Source of the DNA: Chlorocebus sabaeus
Lineage: Eukaryota; Chordata; Mammalia; Primates; Cercopithecidae
NCBI RefSeq assembly: GCF_047675955.1
Contig: NC_132909.1
Location: forward strand, 40,723,931 to 40,787,930
Reading direction: 5' to 3'
Length of the DNA: 64,000 nt
Shown here: one piece after another, positions 1 to 16,865 of the stretch
Layout: the number at the start of each line of letters is the position of its first letter
Position numbering within the stretch: position 1 is the stretch's first letter
Position numbers and translations under genes: made by a program
Notes under the pieces: model-generated
The model's input: only the letters and a program-made list of their open reading frames with translations
What the model was told of the DNA's origin: nothing
Database searches by the model: none

Positions 1-305
1 GGCGCGGTGGCTCAAGCCTGTAATCCCAGCACTTTGGGAGGCCGAGACGGGCGGATCACGAGGTCATGAGATCGAGACCATCCTGGCTAACACGGTGAAA
101 CCCCATCTCTACTAAAAAAATACAAAAAACTAGCCGGGCGAGGTGGCGGGCGCCTGTAGTCCCAGCTACTCGGGAGGCTGAGGCAGGAGAATGGCGTAAA
201 CCCAGGAGGCGGAGCTTGCAGTGAGCTGAGATGCGGCCATTGCACTCCATCCAGCCTGGGCGACAGAGCAAGACTCTGTCTCAAAAAAAAAAAGAAAGAA
301 AGAAA
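1..305 (+). mobile_element. AluY, Old World monkey type, cut by window edge
   Basis: Lacks only the first few bases. Sequence features include GGCTCAAGCC, GCCGAGACGGGCGG, AACTAGCCGGGCGAGG and GAGCTTGCAGTGAGCTGAGAT, which I associate with cercopithecoid AluY subfamilies. A tail runs into GAAA repeats. Confidence 0.9.
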
Positions 306-1470
306 TAAGAGCTAATATATTTCCTGTACACTAGCTAGGTGCTGGGCATTTTTCTGGCACCTTTATTTGCATTAACTTCTTTAATTTTACCAAAACCCTA
401 GGATTTAGACACTGTTATCCTTACTGTACAGCTGAAGAGCCATGCAGAGAGAGGCAAGAAACTGTGTTTAGGTCATACAACCGGTAAGTGGCCGAACTGG
501 GATGCAACAGGAACAACCAAATACTGAGTTTCAATTTTAACCATTATGTTCAACCCCATTTCAACCCAATGCTTGTTTTTATTCTTGACCTATATTTTGG
601 CTTTAAATTTTTTTAATTTAATAGAAATGCATAGGAATTTAAAAACCACTTCTTTTTACCCATAGATAGTATTTACAACTTGATTTTTGGTTTAAAGTAT
701 TCCTTACTGGCTGGGCACAGTAGCTCATACCTGTAATCCCAGCATTTTGGGAGGCAGAGGCAGGCAGATCACTTGAGGTCAGGAGTTTGAGACCAGCCTG
801 GTCAACATGGTAAAACCCCATCTACTAAAAATACAAAAAATTAGCCGGGCATAGTGGCGGGCACCTGTAATCCCAGCTACCCACGAGGCTGAGGCAGAAT
901 TGCTTGAGCCCGGGAGGTAGAGATTGCAGTGAGCTGAGATTCCGTCACTGCACTCCAGCCTGGAAACAAAGCGAGACTCCATCTCAAAAAAACAAGAAAC
1001 AAAGAAAAAAAAAGTACTCATTGCTAAGCTTAGCACACTTTGGGTAAACGGACACTAACAATGGTTTTCCTGTCATGATTTCTAGGAGCCACCAATTTCA
1101 CTTTTGAAATATATTGTATTTTTATATTAAAAGCAAGAATGAGCCTATTACTATATAGAATATCTGTGGTATCCATGTACATTATTATGTATTGAGTGGT
1201 CTACAGTTTCTGAAAGTTTCAGAAAGAGTATAGCTTTTTTTGATTGAATAATTTAAGAATATTAAGTCTTCACAGTGAATAGAGTGAAATTACTGATTAG
1301 TCACTTATAATGCGGCATTAAATGTTATTTAATAAATACATGAAGCTTTTAAAACTCATTTTAACAACTTATTTCTATTGCTATTTCACTTTTATTAGAA
1401 AGAAATATTAACATTTACATTACTTACAGGCCTATGAATTTTATTCAAATCTAAACATAGTACTAATTTT
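306..1470 (+). repeat. Copy A of an intra-window segmental duplication
   Basis: Apart from the Alu at 709-1014 this stretch aligns along its whole length, in the same orientation, with 60433-61296. Shared blocks include GCTTTAATTTTACCAAA-like, CTTGATTTTTGGTTTAAAG, ATTTTTATATTAAAAGC and AACAACTTATTTCTATTGCT. Small indels and many substitutions separate the copies. No coding potential is seen. Confidence 0.85.
709..1014 (+). mobile_element. Alu (AluS-like)
   Basis: Full-length with A-rich tail. Imperfect target duplication AAAGTATTCCTTACT / AAAGTACTCATTGCT. Absent from the duplicate locus, which has the unoccupied site AAAGCACTTATTACT near 60822. Confidence 0.92.
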
Positions 1471-1985
1471 AGGAGATCTGTATGATTAGTATTACAAAGA
1501 GCCTTTCCTTTATTTACACGTAGAAGATAAATAACTGCTTTCCAGGAAACACAAAGAAGCAAATTTGATTCACAATTAAGTGCTCTTAAAATATTAATAC
1601 TATCATCTAGATGAAACTTTTAGATATTTGCATTTTCAAGTTGTTTAACATATAACAATTCAGAAACTAGTTTTTATGAACTATAATTAACTAAAAATAT
1701 AAAGTTATCAATTTTTTCCAGTTTTGAAATACTGTCATTATTCCAGTTGACATAACATTAAATTTCAGAATCTGTGGCTGTTGAAACTAGAAAGTCATGG
1801 TTGACTCTGCTTTACTTGCTGTCTTCTTATTGCACACAAACACAGCAGCCCAAAGATCAGAAATGTTACACATTTACTGTAAACACAGCAGTAGCTTTCT
1901 AGGGAGAATATGTATGTGTGAGCATGTTAACTTGAAATTGACAGCATCTTTTGTTGAAGTATATATTTCTATATGAAAAACAATG
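1471..1985. other. AT-rich non-coding stretch
   Basis: No exon, open frame with homology, or recognisable young repeat. It probably continues the duplicated segment, but its counterpart would lie beyond the retroviral insertion at the right end of the window. Confidence 0.4.
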
Positions 1986-2288
1986 GGCTGGGTGCAGAGG
2001 CTCACGCCTGTAATCCCAGCACTCTGGGAGGCCAAGGCGGTGGATCGCCTGACGTCAGGAGTTCGAGACCAGCCTGAGCAACATGGTGAAATCCCATCTC
2101 TACTAAAAATACAAAAATTAGCTGGGTGTGGTGGCGAGCACCTGTAATCCTAGCTACTCGGGAGGCTGATGCAGGAGAATCACTTGAACCCAGAAGGCGG
2201 AGGCTGCAGTGAGCCAAGATCATGTCATTGCACTCCAGCCTGGCCAACAAGAGCGAAGTCCCATCTCAAAACAAGAAAAAAGAAAAAG
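1986..2288 (+). mobile_element. Alu (AluS-like)
   Basis: Both arms and an A-rich tail with interspersed G. The 330 bp between it and the next L1 are AT-rich and without recognisable features. Confidence 0.92.
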
Positions 2289-2619
2289 AATTAAGCACAT
2301 ATAGAATCAAAAAAAAATTCTAAAAATTCCTTCTGACCCATTATTTTTTCCTGAGAATGATTGTGATGGAATGGTTGCAGCAGTGTGCTTTTAACCCATA
2401 ATCTCTGTTTCATCATTCTTTGGCTATGGTCATGAGACTTCTATGCTTTTTTTTAAGAAAAATATTTTCTTTCGTTAACTCAGTAATTTAGCATGATCTT
2501 CACAGCCTCAAATTTTCAAAAATGGTTCATTCTTTTTAAAAAAAAGTGATTAAATCACCTATCTCAAAAGAGTAACAAATTAGTCTAGTGTATAGTTAAT
2601 ACATACAAAATATAGATGT

Positions 2620-8940
<6,321 letters not shown>

Positions 8941-9139
8941 AATCCAGAGTCATTCATTTTAACTGCACACTTGGGAATAAAACACATCTTGGGCTATAGG
9001 CCAAGAACTTTCAAAGATAACTTACAAATTGTGGGGAGACCTGGTACAGAAACATTTACCCCTATGCCTTAAGGAGTAACACTGCTAATTCCAACCATTA
9101 ACTTGGAACTACAGAAATATAACATGTCATTATACCACA
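8941..9139. other. Spacer between two L1 elements
   Basis: About 200 bp of non-coding sequence without recognisable elements. Confidence 0.4.
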
Positions 9140-10680
9140 AAACATCTTGTTATTTCTATTTTAGATTCAGGGAATACACATGCAGATTGGTAGCATAGGT
9201 ATACTGCATGTTGTTGAAGTTTGGACACTTAACTATCCCATTGCCCAAGCAGTGTACACTACACTTGATAGGTAGTTTTTCAATGCTTGTCTCCCTTTCT
9301 TCTTCCATCTTTTTAGAATTCCCAGTGTTCACTGTTTTCATCTTTGCTTCCATGTGCACCCAATGTTTACCTCCCACATATAAGTGAGAACATGTGTTGT
9401 TTTACTCATCTGTTAAGTTGCTTACATTAATGGCCTTCTGCTGCATTCATGTTGCCACAAAAGACATTACTTCATTATCTTCTGTGACTGCATAGTATTG
9501 CAGGCTGTATAAGTACCTCATTTTTCTTATCCAATCTAAGATTTATAGGCACCCATTTCTCCTGAAGTCAGGATGAAGTTGAAACAGATATCTGTTTCTC
9601 CACAACTTCAACATGTTGATTTTTGACTTGCCATAACAGACATTCTAACTTGTGTGAAATTGTATCACATTGTCGTTTTGATTTACATCTCTGATGATTA
9701 GGGATGTTAAGCATTTTTTGAATGTTTATTGGCAACTCATCTCTTCCTTTGAAAAGTGTTGATATTTTCTGCTTTGTCAAATTAAATTTCTTATAGATTC
9801 GATATATTAATCACTGGTATGCACTCTGCAAATATTTTATTTCATATCGTAGGGTATCTGTTTCCTTTGTTGATAGTTTCTTTGGCTGTGCAGAAGCTCT
9901 TTAGTTTAATTAGATGCGAATTTTTGATTTTTATTTTTCACACTCACTTTTAAGATGTTATTCATAAATTCATCCCAGAGGCCAGTGTCTAGAATAGTCC
10001 TTCCTAAATGTTCTCCTAGGATTTGTGTACCCTGAAGACTCACAGATAAGTCTCTAATCTATCTTGACTTATATTTTCTATATGGAAAGAGGTAGGGGTC
10101 CACTTTTTTCTGCATATGACTAACCAGTTTCCCCAGTACCATTTATTATTATTATTACTTTTGAGGCAAAGTCTCACTCTGTCACCCAGGCTGGGGTGCA
10201 GTGGCGCCGTCTTGGCTCACCGCGACCTCCGCCTCCCAAGTAGCTGGGACTACAGGTGCCTGCCACCACGCCTGGCTAATTTTTGTATTTTTAGTAGACG
10301 GGGTATCACCATGTTGGCCAGGCTGGTCTTCAACTCCTGACCTCGTGATCCGCCAGCCTCAGCCTCCCAAAGTGTTGGGATTACAGGCATGAGCCACTGT
10401 GTCTAACCCCCATTTATTAAATAGGGAGTTATTTTCCCTTTGTTAATTTCTGTGGGCTTTGTGAAAATTAACTTGGTTGTAAAAGTGTAGCTTTATTTCA
10501 GGGCTTTCTCTTCTTCTCCATTGATGTATGTATATTTTCACATCAGAATCATATACTGGTTACTGTAGCTTGTAGTATAATTTTAAATCAGGTAATACGA
10601 GGTCTCTCTCATTTTTTTTTTTTCCCCCTAAAGTTGCCTTGGCTATTTGGGCTCTTATATTGATACAAACTAGTTTTCTT
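9140..10680 (-). mobile_element. Older L1 3' part
   Basis: The minus strand matches the L1 3' UTR and the end of ORF2 (around 9890-9915 AGAAGCTCTTTAGTTTAATT is the reverse of a conserved ORF2 stretch). More diverged than the neighbouring L1, with no usable frame, and split by the Alu at 10146-10410. Its ORF2 part resumes at 10411-10680. Confidence 0.75.
10146..10410 (-). mobile_element. Alu with internal deletion
   Basis: Minus-strand Alu. About 30 bp are missing between CCTCCGCCTCCC and AAGTAGCTGGG, explained by deletion between two CCTCCC words. Confidence 0.9.
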
Positions 10681-10965
10681 TGCTGGGTCCAGTGGCTCAT
10701 GCCTGTAATCCCAGCACTTTGGGAGGCCAAGGCTGGTGTATCATGAGGAGTTCGAGACCAGCCTGGCCAACATGGTGAAACTCCATCTCCACAAAAATAC
10801 AAAAATTAGCCAGGCACAATGGCAGGTGTCTACAATCCCTGCTACTGGGGAGGCTGAGGCAGAACTGCTTGAAACTGGAAGATGTAGGTTGCAGTAAGGC
10901 CAGATTGTGCCACTGTACTCCAGACTAGGTGACAGAGTGAGACTCCATCTTAAAAAATAATAATA
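10681..10965 (+). mobile_element. Alu (AluS-like), diverged
   Basis: Two arms with many changes in the right arm; the tail grades into an AAT repeat. Confidence 0.9.
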
Positions 10966-11855
10966 ATAATTTAATATGGTTCACTTACCATAAACTCTTA
11001 ATATTCTAATTTCTATATTTTCTAGCAAATTTTATATTTGTCACATTTTGGGTAAGAATCTAGTAAGACTTTCTTTTTCAAACAATATTTTCTTTTTACA
11101 AAGAAAGCAGCTCCATGCGAACTGATTTAATCCTCACGCCTGTGGACATGTATGCCATTTATCTTAACTAACTGATCTGAAAGTTACATTGATAAGCAAA
11201 CTCTCCAGTTAAAACCAATTTTTCAGTGCATTAAAAAATACCAAAGTTCTCATCAAAACCCACAAAATACCATGTGAAATGACATGGCATGAAGAAAAGT
11301 GGGAAGACTGTAATACAGAAAAAGAAGAAGGGCTATGATGCATACATGGGTGGAACACACATAAAAAGACAAACAAAGCTTAAGATAATTAGAAAATAAA
11401 TGAAGCAGAATTTCTTTTTAAATTCAGCAAAATTCAGCTTTGCAGCCTGAAAAAAATGTCCTCTCCACATGAAGAATGAATGTTATTTGTTTACCTTTGA
11501 TATTTTCTACCTGACTTGAAGTTGCAAGTTTCACATGAATATTTACGCCTTATTATGGAGTATCTGTTACACAGCAAGCACTGTCATGTTTGTTTGTTAC
11601 ATTTATGTATAAAAACATTCTCATGACTTATGAAGCTTCCCTAGTACCTACCTGAACAAACTGCCCAATCGATGAATAAATTTACTTATATCCATCATAA
11701 AAAGTGAAAAAAAAAAAAACATAAGTAGGCTTATATAGGGTTCTCCAATTAAAAGAACAAAATGGAAAGTTCCAACTAAATAAAATATAATTTAATGCAC
11801 TAATTTTAGAATTACAGGTAAAAATTGTTTTGTGTACATGACTAAATTTATTTTA
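10966..11855. other. AT-rich non-coding stretch
   Basis: About 890 bp with no open frame of interest, no conserved splice pattern and no recognised element. Confidence 0.45.
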
Positions 11856-11925
11856 TTTTGAGATGGAGTCTTGCTCTGTCACCCAGGCTGGAGTCGCCCA
11901 GACTGCAGTGCAGTGGCACAATCTT
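11856..11925 (-). mobile_element. Alu fragment
   Basis: Only the 3' end of an Alu (GAGATGGAGTCTTGCTCTGT onward) with a small internal duplication around 'GTCGCCCAGACTGCAGTGC'. The following 130 bp faintly resemble an L1 3' UTR ('GAGGTATCCATCACCT'). Confidence 0.75.
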
Positions 11926-12371
11926 GCCCACATAATTATGTTACATATGCATATTCTGATAGAGGCACATAATAATCACATTAGGGCAAATGAGGTATCC
12001 ATCACCTTTGGAATTTGTTTTTTGTATTATGAACAGCTCAACTGTACAATATTTTATTTTTAAAATAATTTTATATTTTTATAATCGTTATTTTTATAAT
12101 AAAAATTATATATGTATATAAAATTTGCACATTTCTGAGTCCTGGATAAATACTTAAAAATAATTTCTTGTATTTTTTCTTTGAATATGTGACCTGTCTG
12201 CTTGCAAATGCATACAGACTTTTAGTTTTGATTTACAGAGTTAAGTATACACATCTATTAGTCTAAATATAAACCTTAGGTGTAAGAAGATTATGGATTG
12301 TGTTTGAGTATGAATTTGTAGCTATTTTCAGAATAATCAATATTGGAACAAGACAAATCATTTTAATAAGG
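11926..12371. other. AT-rich non-coding stretch
   Basis: Possible ancient L1 3' UTR at its left end, otherwise nothing recognised. Confidence 0.35.
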
Positions 12372-12680
12372 TGTCTTTTTTTGTTTTGTTTTGTTTTTTG
12401 AGACAGAGTCTCGCTCTATTGCCTAGGCTAGAGTGCAGTGGCATGATCTCAGCTCACTGCAACCTCTGCCACCTGGGATCAAGGGATTCTCCTGCCTCAG
12501 CCTCCCGAGTAGCTGGGATTACAGGCATGCACCACCACATCTGGCTAATTTTGTATCTTTAGTAGAGATTGGGATTCTCCATGCTGGTCAGGCTGGTCTT
12601 GAACTCCCGACCTCAGGTGTTCCACCCGCCTTGGCCTCCCAAAGTGCTGGGATTACAGACATGAGCCACCGTGCCTGGTC
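12372..12680 (-). mobile_element. Alu (AluS-like)
   Basis: Full-length; tail of GTTTT units precedes TGAGACAGAGTCTCGCTC, and the head ends GAGCCACCGTGCCTGG. Confidence 0.93.
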
Positions 12681-13142
12681 TTGTTACCACCTTTTACCTA
12701 TACCCTTGAGCAAGGTGGACTAGGTTAAAGTAAGTGGAATAATGTGACTTGATTGAATGCACAATATTTAAACTGTTAAAAATGCTGAATTACGAAATTA
12801 AGTTCAGACATAATCTAAAATTTTTAACATGTACTGCTTTTTATTCATAAAAGTACAATTAGTAAAATATACTAATTTATAATTTTAACTAAAACTATTT
12901 GTCTCTCATTACAACGCAGATTACTCTGAACACCTACCTCCCGCATCATACAATACTGTAAGTGAATTAAGTGAATTACAAAGAACCTCTTTACTTAGAT
13001 TTTCATCATGCATCTTACATTTTAATGTCCTTACTCTTTCATAGAAGAGGTAATAAATGCTCACCTAATAAAAAGTAATCTCTCATATCTTTTGGTCACA
13101 TGCTTTCATATATGAATACAATAGGAATAAAGAAACAGCATG
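12681..13142. other. AT-rich non-coding stretch
   Basis: No coding signal and no repeat family recognised. Confidence 0.4.
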
Positions 13143-13450
13143 GACCAGGCGCAGTGGCTAATAACTGTAATCCCAGCATTGTGGGAGGTAGAGCTGGGTG
13201 GATCACCTAAGGTAATGAGTTCAAGACCAGCCTGGCCAACATGGCAAAACTCTGGCTCTACTAAAAATACAAAACTTAGCCGGGCATGGTGGTGTGCCCC
13301 TGTAATCCCAGCTACTCGGGGAGCTGAGGCAAGAGAATCACTTGAACCCTGGAGATGGAGGTTGCAGTGAGCCGAGATCACGCCACTGCACTCCAGTCTG
13401 GGCAGCGACAGAGCAAGACTCCATCTCAAAAAAAAAAAAAAAAAAAAAAA
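13143..13450 (+). mobile_element. Alu (AluS-like)
   Basis: Full-length with a homopolymer A tail of about 24. Confidence 0.92.
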
Positions 13451-13469
13451 GGAAAAGAAACTAATTTCT

Positions 13470-13575
13470 TTAGCATGAAGTAATTTGAGAGTTAATTACA
13501 ACATTAACATGAAGTAATTTGAGTTAATTACAACATTATTTGTATGAAGCAATTTGAGAATTTGCCACATTATTT
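13470..13575. repeat. Three-copy tandem repeat, unit about 35 bp
   Basis: The unit starts CATGAAGTAATTTGAG and continues TTAATTACAACATTA. Copies begin at about 13472, 13508 and 13542; the first two are nearly identical and the third is more diverged. It lies just beyond the A tail of the preceding Alu. Confidence 0.75.
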
Positions 13576-13729
13576 ACTTTTCAAAAAAACCTGTAATCTT
13601 TCCAAAAAAAAAAAGTATACTTGTAACTCTCCAAAAAACTTCTACTCTTTTAAAGTTATAAACAAATAATTTTTCTACCAAGTTTAGTTTTTTATTGTAT
13701 TCTAAACTCAGAACTCTGATTCAGTGTAA

Positions 13730-14359
13730 AGTCTGAAGTGTCAGTGCCTTATATATTTCTAATGTAAATTCTCTGATATTTACAGACTTAACATAGAATT
13801 AAATATTTTTTTCTATTTACTACAACTGCAAAAATATATTTTAATATGAACTCTCTGGAGTTTTCTAACCTGTAGTTTTTGAATAAATGTTTTTTTCCAA
13901 ATTTATTATATTTGCAGGGTTTTTCTATATAAATTTTCTGACGTTGAATGAAGTTTGAGCAATTGCTTTAGGGTTTGCCTCTAATACAAAATGAATACAA
14001 GATCTGTGTCACAAGTAAAGTTACCACAACTTTGTTTATATTTGTAATGTTTGTCTTCAAAATAAATCCTCTTCAGCACTTTAAAGGCTTACATTTTCTC
14101 AAGACTCTTTTGACAGTAATTGCACTTTTAATGCTATTAAGTATAAATTCTCTGATGTTGAGTAAGATGTGAGCAGATATTAATCATTTAAACTTTTTTA
14201 TATTTGTGCGTTTATTTTCAAGTATAAAGGCTTTCGTGTGCAATAAGGTATGAGCATTGTGTAAGTTTTGCCACATTGTTCACACTTGTAGAAGTTTTCT
14301 CCAGTGTGAATTACCTAACCTGCAAGCAAGTGTGATAACCATTTAAAGGCTCTGTTGCA
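13730..14359 (-). pseudogene. Decayed zinc-finger units beyond the stop codon
   Basis: In the frame of the coding exon, directly after the TAA, the minus strand still encodes finger-like residues: CNRAFKWLSHLLAG, a second stop, then VIHTGENFYKCEQCGKT. Further down, to about 13730, short stretches still resemble the finger and linker coding pattern but with frameshifts and stops. The ancestral array was therefore longer, and this stretch is now 3' UTR or pseudo-exon. The poly(A) site was not located with confidence; several TTTATT (AATAAA on the minus strand) occur at 13690-14215. Confidence 0.75.
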
Positions 14360-15840
14360 TTATTCATATTTCTGTGATTTCTTACCAGCACACTTTCTTT
14401 TATGTTTGGAAATGTTTGCGATGTTGTCACAAGCATTGTTACAACTTTCAGGTTTGTAGAGTTTCTCTCCAGTATGAATCATCTTATGTCTGTTAAGAAT
14501 AGAGGAGTTGTTAAAGGCTTTGCCGCATTCTTCACACTTGTAGGGTTTCTCTCCAGTATGAATTATCTTATGTGTAGTAAGGTGTGAAGACTGGTTAAAG
14601 GCTTTGCCACATTCTTCACATTTGTAGGGTTTCTCTCCAGTATGAATTACCTTATGTTTAGAAAGAGTTGAGGACTGATTAAAAGCTTTGCCACATTCTT
14701 CACATCTGTAGGGTTTCTCTCCAGTATGAATTCTCTTATGTGTAGTAAGTTGTGACGATAGGTTAAAAGCTTTGCCACATTCTTCACATTTGTAGGGCTT
14801 CTCTCCAGAATGAATTCTCTTATGTGTAGTAAGGTGTGAGAATCGGCCAAAGGCTTTGCCACATACTTCACATTTGTAGAATTTCTCTCCAGCATGAATT
14901 CTCTTATGGGTAGTAAGGGTTGAGGATTGTTTAAAAGCTTTGCCACATTCTTCACACTTGTAGGGTTTCTCTCCAGAATGAATTCTCTTATGTGTAGTAA
15001 GGTGTGAGAACCGGCTAAAGGCCTTGCCACATTCTTCACATTTGTAGAATTTCTCTCCAGTATGAATTATCTTATGTGTAGTAAGGGTTGAGGACTGAGT
15101 AAAAGCTTTGCCACATTCTTCACATTTGTAGGGTTTCTCTCCAGCATGAATTATCTTATGTGCAGTAAGGGTTGAGGACTGGCTAAAAGCTTTGCCACAT
15201 TCCTCACATTTGTAGGGTTTCTCTCCAGTATGAATTCTCTTATGTGTAGTAAGGTTTGCAGACTGGTTAAAAGCTTTGCCACATTCCTCACATTTGTAGG
15301 GTTTCTTTCCAGTGTGAATTATCTTATGTGTAGTGAGGTGTGAGAGCCGGTTAAAGGCTTTTCCACACTCTTCGCATTTGTAGGGTTTCTTTCCAGTATG
15401 AATTCTTTGATGTGTAGAAAGGTTCGAGGCCTCATTGTAGGCTTTCCCACATTCTTTACATTTGTAGGGTTTCTCTCCAGTATGAATTCTTTCCTGTTGA
15501 GCTAAGTGTGAAAGCACACAAAATGACTTTTCACATTCTTTACATTTGAAGGCTTTCTTCCCAGTATGTTTTATCTTATGTCTGTCTGAATTTGAAAATT
15601 TATAAAAGACTTTTACGTATTTGTCACATTGAAATATTTTGTTCTGGGCAGTTGTCAAACACTGGCTAAGTCCATTGTAACATTCTTCGCGCACCTTACA
15701 CTCATCCACGCTTTTACAGTATTTTCTTAGCTGTAAATTTTCATGTCCACATTTTATGTATCTTCTCAGTATCACTTTTTGGAAATAATTTTTTATGCCC
15801 TGCTTTGGCCAAAGGTCTTGGGCAAAATAAGGACATACAA
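14360..15840 (-). CDS. Exon 4: linker and C2H2 zinc-finger array
   Basis: Acceptor TTTCTTTCAG lies just above 15840; the frame runs from split Val76 to TAA at 14360-14362 (residues 76-568). A ZNF91-like linker (76-172) with a vestigial finger at about 145 (second zinc Cys is Tyr) leads to 28-residue C2H2 units from residue 173. Fingers 2-13 (201-536) keep both Cys and both His, with TGEKP-type linkers. Finger 1 has Gln191 for the first His. Unit 14 (537-564) has Pro and Cys at zinc positions and is probably inactive. Helix residues -1,2,3,6 for fingers 2-13 are ESNT, RSHT, QANT, QSTA, QSTT, RSHT, QSTT, RSHT, LSQT, QSTK, QSHT, NSIR. Twelve intact fingers could read up to about 36 bp. The exact DNA target is not derivable by eye. 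Ortholog unassigned. Confidence 0.95.
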
Positions 15841-15859
15841 CTGAAAGAAATAAAAACAA

Positions 15860-16335
15860 TAAATCACTTTACTTACTAGACTCAGATGAATATACTTTAC
15901 AAATCTAACCTATAAAATGATAGACTACATCACAAGATGGCACAGCCAAATATTACATGTTGTAACATTTTCACAGCCATATAAAGTAACAAAAACATAC
16001 AGACCAAATTACATTTGTGAAAAATTAAAGTAAGTTAAGTGTGTGCAGTGCCCCAGGTGAGTCCAGTGCAAAAAGGCACATAGAAGAAAGTAAAGTCTGT
16101 TACATTTACCCAACACAGATCTTCCTGCTTCCCTATATAATATAGTGACTTTAGAAATAAACTGCCAACTCCTGGTTTCATTTTTAAAAGACAAATAAAA
16201 TAATGGCTTATACATCTTTATTTCTCAATGGCAGGTGCTTTTACAGACACTGGTTCCTGTCTCTCACTGCATAAAAGTTCTGAAAGAAATAGTGGTATTC
16301 TTTCAAATGACAGTTTGAGTGTGCTGAGATAAAAG
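15860..16335. other. Intron 3, proximal part
   Basis: Immediately upstream of the finger-exon acceptor on the minus strand. Unique, AT-rich, no repeat recognised. The polypyrimidine tract of the acceptor lies at 15841-15860. Confidence 0.5.
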
Positions 16336-16825
16336 GTAAGGTACCAAAACAGATATACAGACCAATAGAACAGAACAGGGCCCTCAGAAATAACACCACA
16401 CATCTACAACCATCTGATCTTTGACAAACCTGACAAAAACAAGAAATGGGGAAAGGATTCCCTATTTAATAAATGGTGCTGCGAAAACTGGATAGCCATA
16501 TGTGGAAAGCTGAAACTGGATCCCTTCCTTACACCTTATATAAAAATTAATTCAGGCCGGGTGCAGTGGCTCAAGCCTGTAATCCCAGCACTTTGGGAGG
16601 CCGAGACGGGCGGATCACGAGGTCAGGAGATCGAGACCATCCTGGCTAACAAGGTGAAACCCCGTCTCTACTAAAAAATACAAAAAACTAGTGGCGGACG
16701 CCTGTAGTCCCAGCTACTTGGGAGGCTGAGGCAGGAGAATGGCGTGAACCCAGGAGGCAGAGCTTGCAGTGAGCTGAGATCCGGCCAGCGCACTCCAGCA
16801 TGGGCAACAGAGCAAGACTCTGTCT

Positions 16826-16865
<40 letters not shown>

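Noticed and set aside
56..284. Open frames of 65-71 codons (HLSSLQAPPPGFTPFSCLSLPSSWDYR type)
   Set aside because: These are antisense readings of an Alu. The same peptide pattern recurs at nearly every Alu in the window.
14647..15039. 130-codon frame overlapping the finger exon
   Set aside because: It is an alternate frame of the zinc-finger repeat; periodic residues come from the repeated nucleotides.
14459..15550. Regular 84-bp periodicity resembling a repeat array such as CRISPR
   Set aside because: The unit is the 28-codon C2H2 finger in an open frame; there are no spacer-like unique segments and the genome is eukaryotic.
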